Assembly (NCBI GenBank): GCA_032164245.1
Contig: JAVMKO010000003.1
Location: forward strand, 94,363,890 to 94,427,889
Direction of reading: 5' to 3'
Length of the DNA: 64,000 nucleotides
Origin: Sternotherus odoratus
Taxonomy: Eukaryota > Chordata > Testudines > Kinosternidae
Part shown: piece after piece, positions 48,501 through 60,500 of the stretch
Numbering within the stretch: position 1 is the first letter of the stretch
Layout: each line of letters opens with the position of its first letter
Translations under genes and position numbers: made by a program
The notes under the pieces: generated by a model
Databases searched by the model: none
What the model was told of the DNA's origin: nothing
The model's input: only the letters and a program-made list of their open reading frames with translations

Positions 48501-51500
48501 GGTAAAGAAACAAAATTTATATTAAGTACCATTATGACTAATTTTAGTCTAGTAACGAAATTCTCAAAAGTTAGATTGTTAATAAGTAATTTTATAATTA
48601 ATCTATAAATATAAATCAATCATTTCATCATGAAGAAAGAAAAAAGTGGGATTTTGTTCCTTCAAAGATTTTACTCTTGTAAAAATTATGAGTCCTAGTA
48701 CCTGCGCCATAGACAAAACTACACAATAGATTCTGTTTAATGTTGAATTTTTCATTCCATCTAAAATATACATAGATTGACTTGAAAATTGGTATGTCAG
48801 TTATGGGGACAGTGTACAGTTTGTGATGCAGATTTGAGGTCATTTTATCAGTGGGTTCCCGAGAACTGTTTCCCCTTCCACACTATTCTCAAATTACTTA
48901 TTTCTAAAATGTCAGCATTCTTATCATAATTTTGTTGTATACAGGGACTAAGTTTGGCTGAATCCACAAGAAATATACATCACTGGGGTGGCCCTGTTAA
49001 ATTTGTGTGTACAGCACCAAGAGCAGTATCCAAATCCCAGTTAATTTAAAGGGTAGCCATGTTAGTCTATATCAGTAAAAACAACAAGGAGTCCTTATGA
49101 CACCTTAGAGACCAACAAATTTATTTGAGCATAAGTTTTCGTGGGCTAGAACACACTTCCTCAGATGCATGAAGTAGAAAATACAGGAGAAGGTATAAAT
49201 ACATAAAAGGATGGGAGTTGCCTTACCAAGTGTGAGGTCAGTCTAACGAGACAATTCATTTAACAGTAGGATACCAAGGGAGGAAAAATAACGTTTGAAG
49301 TGGTAATGAGAGTGGCCCATTTCAGACAGTTGACAAGGTGTGAATAACAGTAGGGGGAAATTAGAATTGGAGAAACTAGGTTTAGGTTTTGTAATGACCC
49401 AACCACTCCCAGTAGTCATTCAGGCCTAATCTGATGGTTTCCAGTTTCCAAATTAATTCTATTAAGTGAATTGTCTTGTTAAACTGATCTCTGCCTACTT
49501 GGTAAGTGAACTCCCATCCTTACATGTATTTATACCCGTTCCTTTCTTTTGCACTCCATGCATCTGATGAAGTGGGTTCTAGCCCACGAAAGCTTATGCC
49601 CAAATAAATGTGTTCGTCTCAAGGACTCCGCTTTGTTTTAGATAATTCAAAGTTGTTCATTTTTAGTACTGGTTCTTAGTGCTTTTCGAGATAGCTGTGA
49701 TCCCTTCATGGAACACTAGTGTCCTGAAAATGGAGGAAGAAAGGGAGGAGGGGAGAAAGAACCTCCCCAACAAAATATCCTTTAGCCTAGAAGAATGTGT
49801 ACTGGGCTGGGTTTCAGAAGCCATGAATTCAAGTGTCTTTATCCACTGATAGTCTGGATCACTTTACAACCATTGTTATTAGGGGTTGTTCATATTCTGC
49901 TACTGCATAATTTACAACAGATTTCAGGTAATAGGAGGTGTATGGTCCAGAGTCGCTTGTTTTCTTTTTCATAAATGGTCTCTAGATACAAATGTTTGCA
50001 GAGGTGATCTTGAAAACATCGATTTAGTGTAAACCAGTGCAACATCACCTATCTCAGCCTTCAAACAATTTGAAACATATCCCTAAGGGGTGTAAACTGC
50101 CTTATACATTTCAGTCAGGACCCCTGGACTTATGTTTTCCCAGGATGCTTTGGAATTCAGCATTTGCTACAGTCAGATGCCTTACAGTTTGTTTTTGTCT
50201 TTCTGACCTACTTGTAGGTGTCTCTTGTTTTATGGCTTTCTCCACAAAGAGGAGTTAATTAGATTTATAGTGTACATTCCCTGGACTGTTGAGCTAGGTA
50301 GCAGGGAGCTAGAGCTGGTGTTCATCTTTCAGCCAGCAAAGCTTTAGCAGGAGCCGGAAGTGTAGGCTGGCGAGCTGAGTAGCCTGGAGTTCAGTGCAGC
50401 AATTGAGGCATTGGGAAGGTGAGTTGCCAACAAAAGAAGTAGAACTGAGCAGGTTATTGTAAAGACGTGGGAGGTGGGGACATTCCCAGATGGGAAAAAG
50501 TGCAAAGGAATCTGAGCTATTATCAGGGTGCAGGAATGGTGGGAGGATTGGAGCTTTGCCAGTGGTAGTAAATATGGATGAGGGCTCTTCTTTTCTTACT
50601 GGGGAGATGTGATGGACAGGAATCAAAGGACACCAGGAGCTATGGAAAAATGGCTGAGAAGGCAAAGTCTCTTCTTCTCTGGTATATGTAGAAATATCTT
50701 TTGGTAAACAGGAGGAAAGATGCTCATGTGGTTAAGAGCCTGAGAGATTGTCTACAATACATTTATAACTTCCGTTGATCTGGCTATGTTGCTCAGGGGT
50801 GTGAAAAATTCACATTCCTGAGGGCTGATCTACACTAGGGGGAGAGTTTGACTGAAGATACACAACATCAGCTACGTGAATAACGTAGCTGAAGTCGGCA
50901 TATCTTCGGCTGAGTTACCTGCCGTCCTCATGGCGGCAGCAGTCGGCGACGCACTCCCCCGTTGACTCCAGCTCGTGCCTTGCGACAAGGTGGAGTTCCA
51001 GAGTCGATGGGGGTGCTGTTGGCGATCGATTTATCGCATCTTAACGAGACACGATAAATGGATCACCAAAAGATGAATCGCTACCTGCCGATCCAGCGGG
51101 TAGTGAAGACCTGCCCTGAGAGACTTACTTAATTCAGTCTAAGCCCCCATGTAACTAGCACTAGGTTGATGGAAGAAATCAACCTAGCTAGTGTCTCTCA
51201 GAAAGGTAGATTTACTACAATGATGGAAAAACCCCTTTTGTCACTGTGGTAAGTGTATACACTACGGCAGCACAGCTTCAACTGTGTCACTGTTGTGTGT
51301 CTAGTGTAGACATATCCTCGAGACAAAAGGTGGGGTTTTTTGGAGTGGGGAAAGGCGGGGTAGAGAGAATGCACCCATTTTAGGACTTGATTGTGTTAAG
51401 ATAGTAAACAATATTTCCCATACAAAGAACAGAAAATACTGCTAAATTCTGTGGCTGGGTTAAAGTACCACAGCAGAGTAAGCACTAGATGTTTTAAAAT

Positions 51501-54500
51501 TAACATTATTGTAATTCATCAGGGCGCAAAGTAAAGTAAAATTTCAACCTCTAATCTCACTCTGTTTAAGATGAGAAGTTCTTGTAAAAAAATTTTAAAA
51601 ATCATTTTTTCAAATTTTAGAGTAGTCACACTCTTTTCAGGCTGATTTGCCCTGGGTTTCTTGGTTTCCATCATTTCTTTAAACCACATCTCACAAGTTT
51701 GAAGTTAGATTGTTTGTTGGCAAATAATTTTTGATAGTTAGTTAGTTAGTCCTCTTCGCTCCTAGTGGAGCATAAGGTGCCAACCATTCTTCTCCATTCA
51801 ATTTGATCTTGGGCTAGCCAGTAGATTTCATCCCAGGTCTTTCCCATATTTTTCATTTCACCTTCGATAGTTCTTCGCCACGTTTCCAGCGGTCTGCCTC
51901 TCCTTCTTTTTCCCTGTGGTGTCCATCTAAGAGCAGTGTGAGGATGTCTGGTAGATCCATTCTCAACACGTGCCCCAACTATCTCCATCTTCGTTGTTTC
52001 ACCTCATCCACTACGTTGTTAATGCCTGTTAGTCGGCTCACTTCTCTATTGGTGACACGTTGAGGCCAGTGTATGTTAAGGACGTGCCTAAGACACCTTC
52101 CTTTGAAACTCCGGAGTCGACTTTCTATCTTCTTGTTGGTCCTCCACGTTTCCGCCGCATAGAGCAATACAGAGTGGACATTCGACCTGTAGATCTTTAC
52201 TTTAGTTTTATTTTGAAAGATTGATGACTTCCAGATGTTTTGAAGTCTGTGGAAAGCATTTGCTGCAAGACTAATTCTGGTGGATATCTCTTTCTCAATG
52301 TTACCATCAGCTGATATGTAACTACCAAGATATTTGAAATCATTCACCTCTTCTAATTGCACATCATGTAGAACGGTCTTCACCGAGCTTGCTGTTTTTG
52401 CTTTTGTTATCTTGCTCTTACCAGTATGGATCTTGAGCCCCACGCATCTAGCTGCTCTATCTACCCTATCAGTCTTCTCTTGGAGGTCCGTTTGAGAATT
52501 TGAGAGCAGAGCGATGTAATCCGCAAAGTCACAATCTTCAATCTGACCAGACAGTCCCCATACGAGCCCTCTTGATCGGTCTTCGGTGGTGCTCCGCATC
52601 ACCCAGTCTATGACCACAAGAAATAGGATGCGCAAGATAACGCACCCTTGTCTGACTCCCGTCCTCACATGGAACCACTCACTTTGCTGTCTTTCATGAC
52701 GTACACAGCACTTGTTGTCAGCATACATATCTTTGAGGATGTTTATCACTTTCAAAGGGAATCCATACATTTTTAGGATCTTCCAGAGAGATGGATGGTG
52801 AACGCTATCAAGTGCCTTCTCAAAGTCTAGGTAGTTGACATACAGAGACTAGTTCCATTCAAGAGATTGTTCCATTATCGTGCGTAAAACAAATATCTGG
52901 TCTACACATCCTCTTCCGCTCCTGAATCCTACCTGCTCCTCCCTCAAGATATTTTCCACTGCTTGTCTCATTCTATGTAATAGAACTTTGCAAAAGACTT
53001 TCCCCAGTACTGACAGCAAGTTCACACCTCTCCAGTTGTCACACATCGATAAGTCACCCTTCTTTGGTATTTTCACGATGATACCTTTCTTCCATGCTTC
53101 TGGCACTTTCTCTTCCTCCCATACCTTGTTGAATAGCTCCTCTAGAACTCTGGCACTTGTGCTTGGATCAGCTTTCAGCATATCTGCAGTTATTCTATCC
53201 TTGCCTGGTGCCTTGTTTCCTTTTGTTTGTCTGATGGCCACTTCTATCTCTCGCTTTGTAATGGGCCCTTGCTCTACTTCCATCTGAAAACTGGTTTCCT
53301 CTATTTCCACTACCTCTTCGGGATCTGCTCTATTTAGGGTCTCTTTAAAATGCTCTGCCCATCGATTAAGTTGTTCTTTTTCTTCTGTCAATACTTTCCC
53401 TTTTTTTTTTTAACCACTGTTGACCTACTGCTGAATCCTCCTGTCAAAGTCTTCGCGATTTTGTACACAGTTCTTGTGTCACCCCACGCAGCTGCTGATT
53501 GTGCTTATCAAGCCAGGTTATTGATATACTCTTTTGTCTTTCCGGGCACTTCTCTTCGCGGCCTTGTTTTTCTCCCTGTATTCCTCATTTGCAGCTTTTT
53601 TTTGTTCATCATTTCCAGTGAGCATGTGTAATTTTGCTACCTTCCTCTCTTCAATGAGTTTCCATGTGTGGTCTGAAATCCACTCTTTCTGCTCTCTTCT
53701 CTTATAGCCAAGCACTGTCCTACTGGTCTCCGTGTATGTCCTCTCAACGTTGTCGCAGAAAGTGTTGATGTCATGACGTGGGGTCTTAATTATCTCTTCT
53801 TGAAGTCTGCTATAAAACATGTCTTTTTTTTCCTCCTCTTCGGCTTGTTTAGTAGGTGCGTAACGTTGGATGATGGTAGTGTTCGCATATCTGGAGAAGA
53901 ACCTCGCTCTGATTATTCTGGGGGGGGGGGACGGGATTCCATCTTATCAGGCTCTTTCCCGTCTGTTTATCGAAGATGATGCCCACTCCTTCACGGTGAT
54001 GTCCATCTGTGTGTACTGAGTAGAGAACTGTCTCGCCAAAGTTCAGTGTTAACATACCAGTGTCCATCCACCTCATCTCACTGACCCCTAGGATGTTAAT
54101 ACCATACTTTTTCATCTCCTTTGCTACCAGTGTTGTTCTTCCTGTTTCGTACATTGTTCAGGTATTCCATGCTGCTATCTTTACTTGTTGTTTAGGTTTA
54201 ACCAGAGACTCCATTGAAACAGGAACTTCCTTTCGGCTTTGATCCCTGTTTGTCATATTCGGCGTTACCGCCTGAATCTCTGGCTGATTACCCAGGATTT
54301 TGTGAACTTCTGAAGATTTGGTTGACGTTTCTGTAGCGTTCGTTTTTTACATGGTGGGTTGCTAGCCCAACGCAAAACCCGCCTCCTTTCACATCTTGGG
54401 CTTGGGACCAAGCAATGGCGGAGTTGAATTTTTGATAGTCTTCAGTTTAATACATACAACTTGATATGCCATTAATGCTCATGAGAGCAAACAATATAGC

Positions 54501-57500
54501 AAAAAATATATATTTTTAAAGTGATAAAGGTATTAATCAAAGCATTATCCAATTAAAACATTTCACAAGAAGGGTAGGTGAATGACTTTTTATATGAAAA
54601 AATCTTTACAGTTTTTCATTCAAAAGAACAAGGAAACTAACCATATGATCACTTCTTTAAATACCAGTTCCAATAATGCTCCTTAACTTTCATTTTTCAT
54701 ATATTCACCTGTTGTATAAATTGTTCTGTAAATCTTTAGATTTACATGTGAGATTGCATGCCCAGTAGAAACGTTGCTTGTTAAAAATACTTTTCTTTAA
54801 TGGCTACATTGGCTGATGATCTAAAGCAGGCTACGGCCCGTGGGCTCGTTCTGCTTGGCCCCCTGAGCTCCCGGATGGGGAGGCTGCCGCTGGCCCCGCC
54901 CCTGCCTTTACCCCTTCCTGGAGCCTCAGCGCGCCATGCGGGCAGCACTCTGGGGGGCAGGGCAGTGTGTCTGGCTCCACGTGCTGCCAGACACACTGCT
55001 GAGTGGCATGGTAAGGGGGCCGGAGCCGGGGGGTTGCATAACGGGCTGGGAATCCGAGGTGCATTCTGGGAGCAGGTGGGATTGGATGGGGCATGGGAGT
55101 CCTGGGGGTCTGTCGGAGGTGGAGTAGATAGGGGTTGGGGTGAAGTGGTCAGGGGACAAGAAGCAGGGGGGTTGGATGGGGGTGGGGTCCCCAGGGGATG
55201 GTTAGGTGTGGGGTCTCTCTGGAGGGGGCAGTCAGGGGACAAGGAGCAGGGGGACTTAGATAGATGGTAGGGTCCTGGAGGGGTGAGTAAGGGTGCGGGT
55301 GGTATGGGGACAATGATCGAGGGAGGGGTTGGATGGGGATTCTGAGGGGGGTAGTCAGGGAGCAGGAAGTGGGAGGGTGTCAGATAGAAGGTGGGGCCAG
55401 GCTGTCTGGGGAGGCACAGCCTTCCTTACCTGGCTCTCCATGCAATTTTGCAACCCCTATGTGACCCTCGGGCCAAAAAGTTTTCCCACCCCTGATCTAA
55501 AGTGTGCTTTCATTCCCCTACCTCTTATGAAGTGTTTGCTTTGAGTTAGAAAGACCTTTTACCAAGACTAGTTTATCTGAATGGAATGTTGTGTTAGAGC
55601 GGTGGGAAGAAAGTCAAGACTTCTTGATTCTGTTCTCAGCTTCATCACTAATTCATTTTGTGAATTTGGGCAAATCACTTAATCTCTGTGCTTCAGATTG
55701 GTAGTTTAGATTTAATTGTTTGTAAAGTACTTTCAAATGATTGGATGCAGAATGAAATGTAGTGAAAAGTATTGTCATTTTTAATTTTTGTAATGTCTCT
55801 CTCAACAGTCTGCAGTACTACTCTTTGGGTTGGTCAAGTAGACAAGAAGGCCACACAGCAAGATTTAACTAATTTGTTTGAAGAATTCGGACAAATAGAA
55901 TCTATTAACGTAAGTGAGCACAGTGTCCTAAATTTTAAAACTCTGTTTGCATATTACTAATTTACGAAAGGTTATGCTGTATATACATTTGCCAAATCCA
56001 CAATAATATATAGGAAAACATGACAGATGTGATGCATCTCATATTTAAGAAAATGTAAGATGTGTGAACTTGAATTGTCTGCTAGAAAAAGAAATTTTAT
56101 TGTAGTTTATTATTATAGGCCAAATATTTCAAAAATGAGTGCCTCTGGTTAGATTCCTAAGTCCTATTTAATCATTTAAATATAGAGTTAGGAACTTACC
56201 TTTAGAGATCCATTTTTACAAACCTTGGCCACAATCCTTACCTGTTTGTTTTTATTGTATTACAGTTGACATTTGAACCACTAAGGAAAAGGCAAATAGG
56301 TGTGCCTCTTCCCTCAGATTATTCATGGGAACTGTTGTTTTGATTGTTATACTGAAATATGCCATAAAAGAGGAATTTAATTATTTTTTAAAATCACATA
56401 TTAGTTATAATACACAGGCTATAGTACAATATTAGGAAAAATTAATGATGAACACATCTGGACTGCTACTCCAGTAACTGCTTCAAACCATAAAAATTTC
56501 AGTTGTCTGTCAGACATGTTATCTCTTAACATAACAAGCTAATTTATCTCATAAAAAATAAAATGTTCCATTTTGTCACTCACTTTAAAATTTAGGTTTT
56601 TTTCGTCATTGTTTACAGAGGTTCCACTCTTGATACCCCCCAGCCCCATGAGATTGAATTATTTGAATAGCAGCATTAGTGCTGTGCTTGCGCCCACCTC
56701 CAGGTGAATGGGCAACTGCTTTTTGTCTGTGGATATCTGTGGATAAGCACTCAAAGAAGAAAGGATGCTTATTTACACCATAGTAATTGTGGTTCTTTGA
56801 GATGTGTTGTCCACACAAATTCCGTGGTCCGTCCTCCTTGCCTCCCAATCCGTCCTATTGTCATGTGGTCTTACTGGTGAATGAACTGAGCGTGGGTTAC
56901 AGCTGCCCTGCCCCTTATACCTTCAGCTGTGGGAATAGGGAGGTGGCCAGAGCAGATACATGGCCTCAGTACACACTGCTATTCAGGTGGGGCACATACA
57001 CATCAAAAGTAGTTCTTTAAGATGTGTTGTCCACACTGATTTCACAGTTAATGTAGGGTATGTAATAATTTTTTGTACCCTGAAAAGTTACTCTAAAATA
57101 AACATCTTATTTAACAATCTGCTTCCTGTGAGTATTCAGTCAAACCAGATTACTTCAGTGCTAACAGCGAGTTTGGTTTTTAGTTCTGTCAGTCTTGCAG
57201 AACCAACACCATTGCAGGAGAGCAAACTGGGTTCTTTTCCTTCAAGAAAAGAATTGTTAAAAAATCTCCAGTTTCAGGGCCATGTGTACTATCCCATTCT
57301 TTACAGGTAATTTCCTTATTTACACCTGAATGCAGTAGGGTGACACAGGAGTGGCTGAGGGTAGTATTTGTCCTGCAGAATATTAAATACAGGTGCACAG
57401 GCCTGAAGGAGCACTGTGTGAATTTCAGATCCCAGGTATAGTTAGTAATTAAGAAAAAGTATCTTCTAAGCTCAGCGAATTTGAGATGGAAATATGACAG

Positions 57501-60500
57501 CAGTAACCATGGAATCCCACAATGCCATTATTATAAAATCTAATTTCAGAGTAGAACTACACTTTAAGTAGTTCATGCAAAGCAATTTCTGCCATTCCTC
57601 CCCCTCCCCCTTCTTCCAAATTGGAGCACCGACATGCTTACATCTTATAAAAATTAATCTTTTAAAACAGTAGAATTGAAGTTATCCATTTAAAAAATAT
57701 TTTGTTTTCTGTGTAGTACTATTTAGTTATTAAACAACATCCAATAACCTTTTATATTTATAACTTATGACCAAAACTTTTGGCCACAACTATATAATAT
57801 ATTATCATCACTTAGATAACATCCCTCCAGCATCATAATGAAAGCTATGATTAATGTATTGAAAACATATAATAAAGCGAAAGCTATAATTAATATGACA
57901 AAACAGATTCTCTTGCAAATCCCTGATTTTTGAATGCTCAGAAGTGTAAAATATTTTCTTTTTAACTACAAATGGTTCCCAACTTACAGAAATCTGAGTT
58001 ACACAAATCTGTGCTTACAGAAAAATATCCGTAAGCTAAAAATAAGTTTGGTTTTTTGGGGGGTATTTGCGTAATGGTCAGAGATACGTTTCCGACTTGT
58101 GCAAAAATCGACTTACGCAAGGCGTTCAGGAACAGAATGCTTGCATAAGTCGGTTAGTGTCTGTATAAACTTTTATGCTTAGCCTGTATGGGGGAAAACA
58201 ATTATATGGGAATCTTAAGGAAATTTAATTCCGTCATTTGAATGTGGTAAGTATATAACTACTTTTGCCATTTAAAAAGAGAAATTAACCACACTTTTGA
58301 AACATTGATTATGGCACAAATTAAAATTTACCAATTTCCATGTTTGTAAATAATAGAGTAGTGCTTTTTATTGGATTAAGGTAAATAATAAACAATCAAA
58401 AAATCGCTGTTGAACGTTCTCAGTGAGCATATAAGTGTGAGTGAGAGAACAGTTCAGACTTTGTCTCCCATCTTCAGAAATGCAGGAATTCTGTTTTTCA
58501 GGCAGCTGCTGCTGGGACATTTTCCAAGATGGATGGTAGTTATTTTATATGTGTGTTTGCATGGGCACACACAAAAACCCTAGTCATTTAATTTTGATGT
58601 GAACTACAAAACCTAATTGAGACCATGTAAATATTAACAAAAAGGACAGGTTTGGGAGGGGAGGGGGTTGTTGGTTGGTTGATTTATTTGTTAAGGAAAC
58701 TAAATACAAAATGCACTATTAAGGCTGTATGGTTAAAATGAAACTCAAGTAATGGAAAATTACAGTTACTACAATCTTAACATGTCTATGTCCCTAACCT
58801 CCTCTTATTTTGTACAGTACATTTAACATGAAGAACTAAGAATAAGAAATGTACCATTGAATTTAATCAAGTTAATACTCTAGGAACTTTAGGCTAGATC
58901 CCTTTGTTATACTTTTGGATTCCAACAGACTCTATAGCTGATTTAACAAGCCATGTGAATGAAGATTCCTTGGCCTAGAGGAATCCCTGGCTGGCTGACC
59001 CAGAAGCTTCAGAGCCCAGATGAGTGGGTGTGTGTTGCTTCTATGATCCTCAGTTGACACGATGGCTCTTTGGAAGTCATTATCTTAGGGGTTCTCAAAC
59101 TCTCTTTGCTGGGGTCCCATTTGAAAATATTTCACACTGCGATAACACCTGCAATCTCAACACCTCCTCCCCCTCCCCATGTCGCTCTTACTTCTGTGCT
59201 GCTGCTGGCGGTGGTGCTTCCTTCAGATCTGGATGCTTGGCCAGTGGCTTCTGCACTTGCAACCCCCCTACAATAGACTTGTGACCTCCTTTTGGGCCCT
59301 TGTGACTACCAGTTTGAGAAATGCTGCATGATAAGATCATCTCTCACTTGCATTTGGCAGAACTGACCCCCAGCCGTCACCGGGTTAGGAGCAATTTATT
59401 TCTTATCACCAGAGTTGTGCCAAGTGGATTTCAGCCAGAGCAAAGGAGTTGGGTCTATTAACAGTTGCATTTTTTTTTACTCTTTTGACACCGTAAATTG
59501 CATTAAAGACGTTTTTATATTTAGCCATCATTCTGCTGTTGAATAAATGTGAAGAGGGCTGTTATCAAGATTAATAAAAGGTGTTGTCTGTTCATGTGTT
59601 TCACTTTAAATTGTAAATATGTCTTACATGTATTTTCATTTCTCAGAAATGCTGTGAATTCCACTTCCTTGATGAGAAGTAATTTGAAACTATGCTGCAG
59701 ATATTTGTTCGACAGTTCTTCTGCTCCTGTACAGAGTTGTCACCCATTACATTAGTCTTACTTTTATAAAAAATTAGAATTCACTGACACATTAAAACAT
59801 TTTCTAAATGAGTGTTAGCTGCCAAATAATAAGATATATTTCTTTTTCATAGATGATTCCTCCAAGAGGTTGTGCATATGTCTGCATGGTTCATAGACAA
59901 GATGCATATCGTGCTCTTCAGAAACTTAGTTCTGGATCCTACAAAATTGGATCTAAAATTATTAAGGTAAGCCATATTTTGTTCAATAACATAGCCCAAC
60001 TTAAAATACAGCAGAATATCTGTTATGATGGTTTAATTGTGTACTTTGAAAAATAATGAATTTTCTGTACTCTGAGTGATCAAGGTATACAATATAGAGT
60101 ATGAGAAGGAGGCAAAATAATTTCTGTTTGTAAGAGAGAGAGAGTGGAAATGTTTCTTATGAAATGTGTATTTGGGCAGGAAGTGAGGAAGACTGTTTTT
60201 TTTAAAAAAAGATACTCCTGCTGTTTAGGGAATATTTGGGAAGTTTGAACATACAAAGTAATGGGAGTCAGGAGACCTGGGTTCTATTCCTGACTATGCA
60301 GAGTATTTAAACACAAACTTTACTTCAAGCTCGTATGTAGTCCCCACTACAGTGTGGACTGTGTGGTGAAAGTTAGGCATGTGCCTAATTGTTTGGCTTG
60401 TTTAAGGTGTCTGTCACTAGTTTACTCCAAGACCCTTGGTAAGTTTTTTCAGCTCTGTGGTGCCATTTCCCCATTGTAAATTAGAAATAATATTTAACAC

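Larger units (their letters stand above)
49043..49640. mobile_element. Penelope-like element remnant with inverted terminal repeats
   Basis: The left part read on the minus strand and the right part read on the plus strand share catgcatctga-gaagtg-gttctagcccacgaaa and cttatgc-caaataaat. In between are about 400 bp of decayed sequence with no clear reverse transcriptase. Penelope-like elements are known to carry such terminal repeats, often inverted, with hammerhead motifs. Confidence 0.55.
51739..54426 (-). mobile_element. RTE-type non-LTR retrotransposon, defective, 2.7 kb
   Basis: A 13-bp direct repeat aatttttgatagt lies at both ends (51726-51738 and 54427-54439). The minus-strand 3' end is a short (gtta/taac) repeat, as usual for RTE elements. 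Reading 5' to 3' on the minus strand: a leader with ggctagcaaccca, an endonuclease N-terminus, a deletion, a spacer, reverse transcriptase, and a C-terminal block ending in CSTRSEED. The 5' leader is present and the length loss is internal (typical RTE about 3.2-3.4 kb). Stops, frameshifts and a lost catalytic Asp make it inactive. Confidence 0.85.
48424..55808 (+). other. SCAF8: SCAF8 intron 12
   Basis: 7.4 kb. It holds Penelope-like ends (about 49043-49640), a possible MIR fragment (about 49791-49880), an older MITE interrupted by a Harbinger-like MITE (about 50740-51320), the RTE LINE (51739-54426), a hAT (54827-55494) and a MIR-like fragment (about 55600-55720). 49880-50740 and 54440-54820 show nothing recognised. 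Confidence 0.85.
55910..59852 (+). other. SCAF8: SCAF8 intron 13
   Basis: 3.9 kb. It contains an unclassified dispersed repeat (about 56600-57430), a short Tigger-like MITE (57969-58163) and a hAT-like element (about 59090-59325). Other parts are AT-rich and unremarkable. Confidence 0.8.

Noticed and set aside
59853..60056. Start of a separate protein at the ATG of 59853
   Set aside because: The ATG is an internal Met of the RRM; the acceptor lies immediately before it and the frame continues from exon 13.
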